A DNA stretch of 64,000 nucleotides from Pyrus communis (taxonomy: Eukaryota > Streptophyta > Magnoliopsida > Rosales > Rosaceae), in NCBI RefSeq assembly GCF_963583255.1, contig NC_084811.1, forward strand, positions 17,440,088 through 17,504,087, read 5' to 3'. The translations under genes were made by a program, and so were the position numbers. Positions 43,715 through 54,542 of this stretch are shown here, one piece after another (positions within the stretch are counted from its first letter, which is position 1; every line of letters begins with the position of its first letter). The notes beneath the pieces are model-generated. The model did not search any database and had not been told where the DNA came from. It saw only the letters and a program-made list of their open reading frames with translations.

Positions 43715-45719
43715 TGATAGGAGCATATTTAGGCGACTTACTTAGCTTGTTTTCGTGCATCTATGTTGTTAATTCATAATTGTTTTAGTAGTTTAAGCCA
43801 TTTTCGTGTGTTTTTAGGTTCATATGGCTAAGGAAGCAAAAAGATGCATTTTGGAGCATTTTGGAGCAAAATTGGGCTTGGAATGGATAGCATATGCTTG
43901 GAGCCAAAGTGTTGGACGAATTTGAAAGCCTTGTATGCACTTTGGACATAAAACAAAGGGCCTAGCCCAATCAAACAATCCTTTGAGCCATGCAAAACCT
44001 CTAGCCCAATCAACAACCCTTAGCCACATGCATTCACATGCATCACAACCCCAAAACCATCAAGAAACACCATTCACACACACATGCACTTACTCTTTCA
44101 TCATTGCACCACCATTCACACACACATGCACTTAATCCTTCATCATTACACCACCTTCTCCATCTTTATTCCACATGCATTCATCATAATTCACCCTAGC
44201 TATCACCATTCACACACACATGCACTTACTCTTTCATCATTGCACCACCATTCACACACACATGCACTTACTCTTTCATCATTGCACCACCAATTCAACA
44301 CATGCATTTCCACCTTCCTACTTCATCATTTCATCCACATGCACTCTCAATCATAACAACCACATTCACTCTTAAACAATCACCCACATATTATCCCATT
44401 CCCCCTATAAAAACCCATGCATTCATACACAAAAATAACATCTCATTTTCATACACAACACATCACAAACACATCCAATCTTCCCTCATTGCCTTGAGCT
44501 ACCATTCCCTTATAATCCAAACACCACTCCTCATCCATTTCCATAATTCCCCAATCCATTCAACACACCAACAACATCCCTTAGACCTTGTGCTACGACG
44601 AAGAGGAAGATAAGAGGGCCTAAACGTTCATACAATTCAAGTTTGAGTTGTTGGAATGTTTAGGTGTTTCTTTGATTCTCTTTGTTTTGTACCATGAGGA
44701 ACTTCCTCTCGGCTTCATTCCATTAGATACACTCTCCCATTTCTTAAAGGATTTCGACATCAGTTTTGCTTCAAGGGTTCTTTCTTCTTAATCCTATGTT
44801 CACTCATGTTATATATTTTTATGTCAAACCTTTTGTAAACTTGAAGTGTAACTAATCTCTCTCTAGGGATTCGATGTAGCCTTGCAAGATTTCCATGTAG
44901 TTAATTCGGAATTCTCATTTAATCTATCTATTTCTTGTTTCATTCTCCGATTTAATTGTGACTTAGTGTGTTGATTTTAATGCTTGATCATCATTTGAAT
45001 TAACCACAGGTTGTTTAGCCAAGATTAAAGCACACATCATGCATAATCTTGGTAGATATGTGAATGAATGAAGGGAATGTTTTGCAAACATCCTGCCGAG
45101 TGTTCCCTTTGGTTTTGTGAAAGTTTCTTGTGCACTACATAGTCTTGATTAGGAACCAAAGTTGCACATCACAATTAGGCTCATGATTAGAGACATTTGA
45201 TCAAATCCACACATCATATGGCTGATCATATCTAAGTGAAACAAACCCAAGAAATAAGTAGAGGGATGAGTATAATCTGACTTAACAAGCATGGACTTGG
45301 CTTAGCAATGGTGAAATCGAATCTCTAGCTTCATCTCCATTTGTGCTATCTCTTTTTATTAGCTGTTGATTCATTCATTTTGTGTTTACTTCATTTCCTT
45401 ATGCTTTAATTTACAATCTGTCATTTAGTTTAATCAAAACCTAAATCCCCCTTTACCTTATTGTTCAATTTAGTTAGAAATCAATTTAGTTTATGCTTTA
45501 AAGCATTTTGAGTCTTTGGTTTGTCTTAGTGTTTTAAAGTTTAGTTTTGCATTCTTTGAGTCTAGTATAGTGTTTTAGATTGTGTTTTTAGCGTTTTTGA
45601 GTCAAATCCAAGTGATTAACAATCCCTCCTAATCCCCGGTCCAGAACGATCCCTACTTACATACTTACTACAATTGTCAAAAAGAGGGTTTAATTTGTGT
45701 GCGTATAATTCTCGCATCA
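43715..45719 (+). mobile_element. Family-A solo LTR (A3)
   Basis: TGATAGGAGCATATTTAGG...TTCTCGCATCA, 2005 bp, perfect TSD ATGAT (43710-43714; 45720-45724). It is opposite in orientation to the copies at 1-25 kb. Excision restores EMDD-KNMEG in frame. Frames inside it, including the His/Thr-rich ones at 43935-44613, are not genes. Confidence 0.93.
44071..44290 (+). repeat. 42-bp tandem repeat in solo LTR A3
   Basis: Units starting CATTCACACACACATGCACT at 44071, 44113, 44207 and 44249, followed by TACTCTTTCATCATTGCACC. The two pairs are separated by a diverged spacer. Confidence 0.9.
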
Positions 45720-46156
45720 ATGATAAGAATATGGAAGGGAACACTTCGAATTACACTCCAATGAGTAAGGCCTATTTTGAAAGGAAAAAAAAAAAGGAAA
45801 TTATGAGCCGACGGCAGTTGTTTACCTTTGACTATACTCCTACGATGGCGGATGATGAAGATGATGTTGATTATGGATATTAAATTTAAGTTGTTTTAGT
45901 TTTTAAATTTAAGTTAATGTTGTTTTCGAATTTAATTTGTAGTTTTTATATTTAATTTTTCGTTTTTAAATTTTAGTTGTAATTTTTAAACGTAAGTTGT
46001 ATTTTTTAAATTTAAGTTGTTGTTTTTAAATTTAAGTTGTTGTAGTTTTTAAATTTAAATAATAAATTATGTTTGGCCCTTTGGCCCTCAGTTAGAGACG
46101 GTTTTTTGTGGCAGGGCTAAAACAAGTCATCTGGCTCTCGGTTGGAGACAAAGGCA

Positions 46157-47694
46157 GGTCGATTCCTTGTGAACCCAGGAACAAGTCCCAAGCCTTGGTT
46201 GGTGCATCGGAGCATCGGAGATGACGAATCGACAACCACCATTTTTTAGGGTTTCCAGCGGGTTCGTGGCGATTTGAGGCTTTTTCTGGGCAAATTGGAC
46301 TTGGCCGCAGGTATAAAACTTGCTTTACTCATTAAGATCTTCATTCCTATAAAATTTGGAAATTTTTGGAGTTGTTTGACTTTCTGGCAAGTTGTGGCGG
46401 CCGACCACCACGTGCGGCGGTGCGTAGACAGTGGGCCAATGTTGCCTTTTTAAGTTAAATTCGATGTTCTAATTTCAATTTGATCACCGTTTGTTATATT
46501 TCGATGGTTTGAACCTAAAATGGAATACTACGCCAATTGACCATTTTATATTTCGGCGATCCGACCATTGGATCGTCACCAAACCTTAATACGTTATAGT
46601 GAGTAATATTTAAGGATATTAGGAACTAACGGATCGGGAATCTGACATACGGATCTTCTCAGATGAGTTTTCTAAGTTTGTAAACCTAAATGTCGACCGT
46701 CACTTAATTTTGGTTATTGGCGGATATCCGACCGTTAGATCGTTCCTAAACTTTAGGATGTTGTTCTAGAAGCTTACTGAAACTCTTGGAAATTTATGGA
46801 TTGGAAATCTGAGGTGTGGATCTTTCGAATCGAGTTATGTAGGGTTGTGGACCCTACATCGACCTTTGAATCATTATGACTAAAATTATTGAATCATTAT
46901 GGCATGCTTATATTGATGTCATCTGCTCATCACTATTGCACCCCAATGTTAGTGCTCGCCTAAGGCCAGGGCCAATCTTTCACGTGTATGTTCACCTTCA
47001 CACCACACGCTCGCCTTGGATCCAAGTAGGTGATAGTCCTGCTGTACAGGTTGCATTAGGCAACTCCGACTCGTAAGTGGCTGCGAATAGCGTTAGTCTT
47101 CTCGTGATTGTAGCACTAGAGCATATATTATGATTACACCTACTCCTGTTCAACAGGTTGCATTAGGCAACTTCAACTCATGTGTTAACATAGATTGATG
47201 AGCATCAGTTTAGTCGTACAGGTCGCATTAGTCGACTCCGACTTGTGTACTAGCATAACTTGTTTGAGCACCTGATTTTACTTATATTACTGTTGAGATA
47301 TTTTGGAAACTATACTTGTTTTACGGTGAGGGGTTACAATATTTTTAGAAAGGTTTTTATAAAACTTTATTTTCAGGCCCACTCAGCCTTGTCTCTAGGT
47401 TTTAGTAGCTGAGCTTTCATATCGGTGAGGATTCTTGGAAAATCTTGGTGTAGACGATTACCTTCGATGGTATAATTCTCACCTTATCTTATTGTATTGT
47501 ACTTATACTCTGACATCACGTGTGAAATGGGTTCATTCCTGCTCATACCGCACTCTTATACTTAGGCACTTTTAGATTTAAATTCACTCACATTTTTCCA
47601 CTTCACTACACTTTATGGCTTCGTCACCTTCCAGGTGTCGGCCAACACAACTCAATTCGGAGTGTTAGTGGACATTTCAGGTTGGGCTGTGTCA
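46157..47694 (-). repeat. Truncated Gypsy-type LTR, minus strand
   Basis: The reverse complement starts TGACACAGCCCAACC and aligns over its length with 47829-49560 (about 75-80% by eye: GTGACGAAGCCATAAAGTGT, TGAGTGGGCCTGAAAATAAA). It stops at the Harbinger right end and lacks about 650 bp of the LTR end. The frame 46876-47076 is chance. Confidence 0.75.
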
Positions 47695-47828
47695 TACACC
47701 CTATAATTAAACTCTACCATCAATCCTTGTTTATCCTACATTCATTCAGTTAAAACCCCAAATAGCTCTTATAATAAAAACAAAACTTTAAGAAAACATC
47801 AAATCAGGAAATCTGTCTACATCACTGG

Positions 47829-50220
47829 TGACACACCCCGACCCAGAATGTCCACTAGGACTTCGAATTAAGCTGTGCTGGCCAACACCCGAAAGGTGAC
47901 GAAGCCATAAAGTGTAGTGATGTGGAAAATGTGAATAAATTTAAACCTAAAAGTACCTAAAGACAAAAGTGCGCTGTGAGAGTGGATGAACCCATTTCAT
48001 AGGCGACGTCAGAGCATAAGTAAAATATAGTAGTGTGGGTAAGGATCATACCCTCAGAGGTAGCCGCCTATACTGAGATTTGCTAAGAATCCTCGTCGAT
48101 ATAAATTTTCAACAGTTAAAACCTGGAGGGGTGCAAAAACAAGGGTGAGTGGGCCTGAAAATAAAGTTTTGATAAAAACCTTTTGAAAACGTTATAACCC
48201 CTCACTGTAAAACCTGTATAATTTCCCAAAAAATAATAATACATACGTATATAGAAATCATGCTCGAGAGTAGTGAAAACTAAGTATATGCCATGTCCAG
48301 TATCTCAGCAATGAAATAAGTAAGCCAGGTGAAATAAACCAATGTAAAATGATATGCCAGTCGGAGTCACCTAACGTGACCTATATGACTGAACCTATAG
48401 CTCATTAACCAATTCCTGCACATGAGTCGAAACCACCTAATGTGGTCTGTATGACAGGCTGGGTATAAATAGATACGCTCAGGTGCTACTATCATGTGAA
48501 GGCTGTGCAAAATATTGCAAGTCATCTACGCATCGGAACCACCTAATATGGTATATACGACAGGCTAGCACCTGCCTTGGATCCAAGGCGAGCGTGTGGT
48601 GCAAGAGGTGAACGATCATGTGAAGGCTAGGCCCTGGCCTCAGGCGGAGCACTAAAACTGAGGTGCAGGATAATGAGCACTAAATGCATCTAAACATAAC
48701 CATACACACTGCAATCACTATCATCAATATGCACTCACCTGAAGCTTACCTGGGCGTCCGCAGCATCATGTAATGATATGCATATCTATACTAATGCATG
48801 TACTAAATGTAATGCAATTGACATGACATTTAAAAACGTAAATCCATTTAAAACCATTTTTGGGAAAATGGAAAACATATATACGTATATATAGAAAACC
48901 AAAAGCCCACTCACCTAGAGTCCGCACTACAACTCCCTAGCACAAACATCAAGACGTCTTGAACGATCGGCCCCTAGAACAATTATCAAATCATGTGTTA
49001 GAATTCTTATCAATAGAACATATAACTTACATATCATATTCGGGAAGATCCATATGTTGGATTTCCGATCCGTAATTTTCTAATATCCTCAAATATTACG
49101 TATTATAACGTATCAAAGTTTGGTGACGATCCAACGGTCGGATCGTCGATTGCTATAATAATGAAGTGGCGGACCTTAATGGAACTAAGTTCAAACAACG
49201 AAAATTTGCCAATCGGACTTCACCAATGGAATCAGGGTATTCACATTTAGCCTAGGAAGGTTAGGGGATGTCTCGGCCTACGCGCCATTGCACGCGTCGC
49301 TGCAGGTGGTGGTCTGCCACCTCGACTCGCCGGAAAATTCAACTATTTCTAAAAATTCTCAAACTTCACAGAAATAAAGATCTCAGTGAATAGAGCAACT
49401 TTTGTACTTGTGACTAAGGCCAATTTGGCTAGAAAATGTCCCAATTTCATCCAAACCCGTTGGAAACCCTTAAAATTGGGTAGTTGTTGATTCATCTCCA
49501 AACAAACTCCGACACCTCCTCCAAGGCTTGGGCCTTGCTCCTGGGATTGAGGGGAGTCTATTGGTAGTGGTGGTTGATGGAGTTAGCTTTATGATCATCG
49601 GATTTTCGCCGTGCACCTCCGGAACCCACGGGTTCCATTCTTCCTGAAATCAAGGCTAAATCTAGTGAAATTTGATTGGAAATAGAAGATGAGAGGTCAT
49701 GGAAGCTCAGGTGGTGGGTGGCAACGATTTGACGGAAACACCGACAAAAACTGCTGAAAAAGATGGCGAAATCCGGTCGGGTCGCAGGTCAATGGGGAAC
49801 CCAGCGGGTTCCTTCTTTTTCCTCTTATCTCCATTTTCCTCCTTTCCTCTTTTCCCATTGGTTCTCCTCATTTCCTCTCTTCTCCATTGGTCCGGTTTCT
49901 CCATCATTTCTCTTCTTTATCCTTCATCTCCATTGACCATCTTTCTTTCTTTTAATCTAGGCCACACACGTGGCTTCACCAGATTTTGCTCAAAAAATCT
50001 AGAGCATTCCAAAAAATAACTAATTTACTAAAATGCCCCCGACTTTAAACATTAATATCTCCTTCGTTATAACTCCAAATCACGATCCATTTACGCCCAC
50101 GCGTCTTTAGTGACGAGTACTACGAGAATACACCAAGAAAGTGAACTTTACATGACACGACACGGCAGTCAACAAAAGTCAACACTTTGTCTCGAAGGGC
50201 ATTTTTGTAAAGTCATTACA
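47829..50220 (+). mobile_element. Gypsy-type solo LTR
   Basis: TGACACACCCCGACCC...AAAGTCATTACA, 2392 bp, with perfect TSD ACTGG (47824-47828; 50221-50225). No PBS or PPT is attached. GTCGGGGTGTGTCA-type ends are common in plant chromovirus (Tekay/Del-like) LTRs; that lineage is inference. The frame 49699-50019 (Phe/Ser/Leu-rich) comes from a CT/CCTC-rich stretch and is not supported. Confidence 0.85.
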
Positions 50221-50225
50221 ACTGG

Positions 50226-50566
50226 TTTCTGTTGGGTTAGGTTTTCAAAAATCCATTTGGAAATTTGAAACTTTAGGAAAAAGATCAAATAAAAATTCAT
50301 TGAAGCAATTGATAGAAAAATTTAAAAAAAAAAGAAAGAAAATTAAAAAAAAGCAGAAATCTCTATTTTTAAAGAACTAAAAATTTAAAGAAATTTTAAA
50401 CCCATAGAACCGTAGATCTTCTAGCTCTTAGAATGACATTAAGTTGTAAGAATTCAAAATTTTCAAGGATGACCTTTTGAAGTTTTGTTGTGGTTTTGAT
50501 TTCTGAAATAATTTGGGGTGCAGATATTGGGCATGAAACAGTGCTACATTGATTGGTTCTGCAAAA
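50226..50566. other. AT-rich intergenic, no feature recognised
   Basis: A-runs at 50320-50400; no supported frame or repeat end. Confidence 0.5.
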
Positions 50567-50571
50567 TTGAA

Positions 50572-51210
50572 TGTGACATCCCACATTGCCCAGGGAAGTG
50601 ATCCTTATATGTATATTCCCATCCCTACTTAGCACGAGGCCTTTTGGGAGCTCACTGGCTTCGGGTTTCGTAGGAACTCCGAAGTTAAGTGAGAAGGGGG
50701 CTAGAGCAATCCCATGATGGGTGACCCACTAGGAAGTTGCTCGTGAGTTCCCAAAAACAAAACCGTGAGGGAATGGTAAGCCCAAAGCGGACAATATCGT
50801 GCTAGGGTGGTGGAGTGGGGCTGGGAAGTGATCCATCCCGGGCTGGGATATGACAAATTGGTATCAGAGCCTATCCCTGGCTGGAAATGTGCCGACGAGG
50901 ACGTCGGGCCCCTAAGGGGGGTGGATTGTGACATCCCACATCGCCCAGGGAAGTGATCCTTATATGTATATTCCCATCCCTACTTAGCACGAGGCCTTTT
51001 GGGAGCTCACTTGCTTCAGGTTCCGTAGGAACTCTGAAGTTAAGCAAGAAGGGGGCTAGAGCAACCCCATGATGGGTGACCCACTGGGAAGTTGCTCGTG
51101 AGTTCCCAAAAACAAAACCGTGAGGGAATGGTAAGCCCAAAGCGGACAATATCGTGCTAGGGTGGTGCAGTGGGCCCGAGAAGTGATCCACCCCGGGCCG
51201 GGATATGACA
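50572..51210 (+). mobile_element. Cassandra TRIM retrotransposon, complete
   Basis: Two 284-bp LTRs (50572-50855; 50927-51210), TGTGACATCC...GATATGACA, about 71 bp apart. The internal part has a tRNA-iMet PBS (TGGTATCAGAGCC, 50859-50871) and a PPT (AAGGGGGGTGGAT, 50914-50926). The TSD is imperfect: TTGAA (50567-50571) and TTGAG (51211-51215). It has no coding capacity; Cassandra elements move in trans. Frames 50701-51191 on the minus strand are by-products. Confidence 0.95.
50640..50755 (+). repeat. 5S-rRNA-like sequence in the Cassandra 5' LTR
   Basis: GGAACTCCGAAGTTAAG then GATGGGTGACCCACTAGGAAG match the A-box and C-box parts of the plant 5S internal promoter (5S: AACTCCG.AGTTAAGC; GATGGGTGACC..CTGGGAAG). 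The second copy is at about 50995-51110. It is not a 5S gene. Confidence 0.85.
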
Positions 51211-51214
51211 TTGA

Positions 51215-52137
51215 GGGTACGTTTGTTTCATCGGACTGTCTCGGACTGGACTAGCTACTAGGATTAAGGTGGACTGGCTTAGACTAGACTAAGCTGGATT
51301 AGTTTAGTGAAGCGTTTGGTGCAGTGTTGGACTATAAAACTGAATAATAAACAAACTATAATATTATATTATTTAATGCATATATTATAATATTTTATAT
51401 TATTTAATGTATATATTGTAATATTTTATATTATTTGATGCATACATAATAATATTTTATTATTTATTCAACCTTTTAACCTTTTTTTCTCCTGGAAAAC
51501 TATCACTCTGGAATCATCTTTTCTTTTCTCCTTCTGGCTCCGTCCATTTCTTCTTTTCTCCCTCATTTTCCTGCACAACGCAGGTGTGAAGCTCATCGCA
51601 AATCCTTCAAAAACAAGCTCATCATCTTCACCCCCTTGCCGCCATTAAGCATCTCCATGTTCCTCATCCTTTTTTCTTCCAAAAATTTTCGGATCTGATA
51701 CATGCGTTGGCTTTTCCGCCTGCAAAGCCATCTCGGAATTTTCTGGCATGCGGTTGACTTTGAATTTGGTGGTTGGATTTGGTTGTTGTTATTGTTTTTC
51801 GTTTTTAATTTTGTGGTTGGATTTTGAGATTTCGGCAGTGGATGAGGCTTTTGTTTCAGATCTGGGGGGTGGGCAAACGGTGTTGCAGAGAAGAACGCTT
51901 GCAAACAATGCAATATGTAGATGATGCAACGGGCAAACAAAACAGATTTGGGGATGGGATTAGCAATCCCATACCTATCGGGGATCCTCGCTAAGACGAC
52001 CTAGCGAAAGACTTAGTCGGTGCGAGTCCGACTTAGTCTCATTAACGGTAGTCCATGTTTGCATCAAACACTGGCTAGCAATCTCAGCTAAGCCAGTCCA
52101 ATCCAAGGAAGTTTAGTGAGGGCAAACAAACGCCCCC
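51215..52137. mobile_element. TIR DNA transposon, non-autonomous
   Basis: Left end GGGTACGTTTGTTT and right end (complement) GGGGGCGTTTGTTTGCC; both flanks read TGA, a possible 3-bp TSD. GGACTGG/CCAGTCC words recur in sub-terminal regions in opposite orientation. Superfamily not settled (CACTA- or Harbinger-type by TSD length). The minus frame 51593-51940 shows no known domain. Confidence 0.6.
51355..51470. repeat. AT-rich tandem repeat, about 31-bp unit
   Basis: About 3.5 units of AATATTTTATATTATTTAAT followed by GCATATATT-like sequence, inside the TIR element. Confidence 0.8.
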
Positions 52138-52451
52138 TGAAGGTAGAGATTTTGGCGATTGCATTGTAGATAAATGGGTGTATAGCTAAATTTACAAATT
52201 GAATTGGGTTTGTGAGGATAGTTTAAGTAATAGATTTGGGTTTAAAGAGATATTGATATCTTAATTAAAAGTAATATGGGTGTAAAAAGTAAGTTGGGTG
52301 TAGAAATATGTTGTATGGGTTCAAATAAAATTTCCCTAATCTTTAACCGAAGGGGCTAAATATAGCCCCTTAATAATTTCTTAGTTTTAAGTTTATACTA
52401 CAAATTGATTAGTTAATTTAATTAAACTACCATTGGATGTTTTCAAAATTT

Positions 52452-52639
52452 GGAAAAGGATCTTTGCCGAATTGTTTTCCTAGGGATCCCGCGATCGTGA
52501 CCATTCATCGTACATTGTACGGTGAGTTTTCGTTAGGTACTATTTATATTTAATTTTAAATTTTAAATTTTTAAATAATTTCTGACTGCACGATGTACAA
52601 TGGATGGTCACGATCGCGGAATCCCTAGGATCATTTTCC
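52452..52639. mobile_element. Foldback MITE, copy 2
   Basis: Ends GGAAAAGGATC and GATCATTTTCC (inverted, 1 mismatch). Long inner arms around CCGCGATCGTGACCATTCAT / ATGGTCACGATCGCGG can form a near-perfect hairpin. Related to 40629-40820. Confidence 0.75.
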
Positions 52640-52753
52640 TAGAAATTTAACTGTTGAATTTGAATCAATTATGCAATTGAGGAGTTGGATCCTAAAAAAA
52701 TAAGCTAAGAGGGAGCTACATTTGTCTAGCCTATGATTGTGATGTGATAAACT

Positions 52754-53248
52754 CAAGGTTCTAAAAAATGTTAGGCGTTGGTTGGACAACGGGCCGGCGC
52801 CTAGCACCTAGGCGGATTTAGGTAAATCTCTTGTATATCTTGTAAATAAGTGCATATTGACACTTACAAAAAATTATACTTGTATGAAATTCATAGATAA
52901 GATAATAAAATAATGATAAAATGCAAAAAGAGTATCCAACAAGTCAAAATTTTAAAAACACATTAAGCATATATGCCATATAACCATAGTGAGGAGTATT
53001 GTAGGATGACACATGTATAATAAGTTCACAATTTAAAATCACATAAAAAGCAAAATAGGAGGAAAATAAGGAAATATAGTAATGTAGATAGGATTTGTTT
53101 TTTTTTTTTTTTTTTTAGTTTCAAAAAAAAAAAAAAAAAAAAACAAACCACCTAGCCGCCTAGAGCCTAACTGATTTTTCCAACCGATTTGCAAGAAGAT
53201 GCCTCGAGTCACCACCGCCCAGCGCCTAGGCAGTTTTTTAGAACACTG
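52754..53248. mobile_element. hAT-type MITE
   Basis: 495 bp. Right end (complement) CAGTGTTCTAAAAAACTGCC, left end CAAGGTTCTAAAAAATGTTA, both running into TAGGCG-rich sequence. 8-bp TSD with one mismatch: GATAAACT (52746-52753) and GATAGACT (53249-53256). Internal T20/A20 runs at 53098-53143. No transposase. Confidence 0.85.
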
Positions 53249-53274
53249 GATAGACTCCGACCAAATGCGGATGC

Positions 53275-53362
53275 AATTTACAAGCCTATCCAACGCCACA
53301 CACTATCTCTCTTTCTCAATTTACAAGCCTATCCAACGCCACACACTATCTCTCTTTCTCTC

Positions 53363-53404
<42 letters not shown>
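53275..53404 (+). repeat. 44-bp duplication followed by a CT microsatellite
   Basis: AATTTACAAGCCTATCCAAC plus GCCACACACTATCTCTC occurs twice (53275 and 53319), then CTCT/TTTC runs to 53404. The CT tract resumes after the next element, so the original polypyrimidine stretch belonged to the MAP70 upstream region. Confidence 0.9.
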
Positions 53405-53406
<2 letters not shown>

Positions 53407-54252
53407 GGGGTGAGCACGGTGTGGTTCCACCCCTAAATCGGAACCGGAACTAGAACCTTAAAATATCAACGGTTCGGTTTAGTACGGTTTTGCTTCAATT
53501 TATTACTAGAACTATACAGTTCAGTCTATACCGGTTCTGATTCAGTTCTTGCCGATTTACGGTTTTGAATACTAAATTATTTGAAATCCACATAAGCAAA
53601 GCCGTATAAAACCTGAATAGAAAACTTAGAGCAGATTCTAACAATAAAACAAAAAAATAACACTCACATAACAAATGAAGAAAGATCAGTTGAGAAGTCA
53701 CAAGACTCGGTACAGGGAAGCCTCCAAATGAACTGACTGCATCAAGTAACCCACACAAAAATATCTCAGATACCCATGTTGAAAAATTGCATAACAAGAT
53801 ACAAATCACTAAACAAAATAGCAACAAATCTAACACCAATGACCATTTAGGTGTTTTTGAATTACAAATTACAAGCATTAGATCTATCAAAGACACAAAT
53901 TAGTACATTTAATTACTAAATTATTTATATGCAAATTTAAAGAGAGAGATACTCCAAAATAATCTGAGGTGAGTGAGCCCTAATTGGGATGAGATCCTGT
54001 GCAACTTGGTGAAACTAATTTTGCAACCTGTTATGCCATGACATGTGTGTATATATAATTAATTAATTTATTATTAATAAAACGGTTCGATTCTGGCTGG
54101 TTCTTGTTCATTTGAAACTAGAACCAGAACTGCTTTGAACAGTTCGACCCGATTTTTAACTCAAAGTTGACTTTTCCAATCAATACGATTCTTTTCGGTT
54201 TTTTTTTTTTTTTTTTTTTAATACGGTTTTGTGGTTTTTATGTCCACCCTTA
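53405..54252. mobile_element. hAT-like element upstream of MAP70
   Basis: 848 bp, ends TAGGGGTGAGCAC and (complement) TAAGGGTGGACAT, with 8-bp flanks TCTCTCTC and TCTCTGTC (7/8 TSD). Internal CGGTTC/GAACCG words recur in both orientations near both ends. The 133-aa minus frame (53495-53896) has no recognised domain and is Leu/Phe-rich; no transposase is supported. Confidence 0.7.
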
Positions 54253-54542
54253 TCTCTGTCTCTCTCTTGTTCTAGTCTCGCCTCTAAACCCCGCCTAAAC
54301 CCCATCTTTCATCCTTAATCGCAAATCTATTTAAAATTAATCCTCTCTCTCTCCTCTCTTTCTCCTCTGTCTCTCTCTCTACTCTCACTGACTGACACTG
54401 CAAGGCGTCATCCCATAGAGGAATAAATGACATAGAAAATTATACTCTCTCCAGGCTGCAGCTTTCTGTTCCTGTAATTTAGGGCTCGGGACGGGGCGTC
54501 GTGTGAGCTCGGCACCACGAGATCTTTTCTCCCCCAGTTTCA
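54253..54542 (+). promoter_or_regulatory. MAP70 proximal upstream region and leader
   Basis: Pyrimidine-rich (TCTCTC-type) tracts at 54253-54280 and 54330-54390, then GC-richer DNA before the ATG. A TATTTAAA-like TATA candidate lies at 54329-54336. CT-rich leaders are common in plant genes. The transcription start is not determined. Confidence 0.55.

Larger units (their letters stand above)
42911..45883 (+). pseudogene. Harbinger ORF1, MYB/SANT-like DNA-binding protein, broken
   Basis: Exon 1 (42911-43216) encodes a trihelix/SANT-like domain (RAWTRKEDEALCKAYRWVSE, then ESCSSRWKKHLQPSLNKWHQ). An intron of about 84 bp ends in TTTTCTAG at 43300. Its donor reads GG (43217-43218) where GTAAGTG would be expected. 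Exon 2 from 43301 continues (VRQAEELYMESSS, WEICKGWVLFEDPP) with in-frame stops at 43406 (TAG) and 43481 (TAA). It then gives the conserved C-terminal domain (MGRNKARRLKEKGKA). The frame is cut at 43714 by a solo LTR and resumes in frame at 45725 (KNMEGNTSNY..., MADDEDD), stopping at 45881. In this family ORF1 binds element ends and helps the transposase. This copy cannot make the full product. Confidence 0.85.
42535..46155 (+). mobile_element. PIF/Harbinger-type element (ORF1 only), disrupted
   Basis: Left terminus GGCCATCTCCAACCGAGGGC, preceded by TTA (42532-42534), the usual Harbinger target. The right terminus is diverged: GGCTCTCGGTTGGAGAC (about 46133-46149), whose complement matches the left TIR core CTCCAACCGAG. 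It holds a MYB/SANT-like ORF1 but no DDE transposase, so it could move only in trans. It is enlarged by a 2-kb solo LTR. The exact right end is uncertain. Confidence 0.7.

Noticed and set aside
43935..44613. His/Thr-rich ORFs
   Set aside because: Come from 42-bp CACACATGCA repeats inside a solo LTR.
49699..50019. 106-aa ORF with hydrophobic stretch
   Set aside because: Lies in a solo LTR pyrimidine-rich part; no start context, domain or conserved partner in the opposed LTR.
50640..51110. 5S rRNA genes
   Set aside because: Only parts of 5S are matched, and both copies sit at the same place in Cassandra LTRs with flanking TG...CA ends, PBS and PPT.
53189..53453. Ser-Leu repeat ORFs
   Set aside because: Translation of a CT microsatellite.
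53495..53896. 133-aa minus ORF as hAT transposase
   Set aside because: No BED finger or hATC motif; composition Leu/Phe/Ser typical of AT-rich chance frames.
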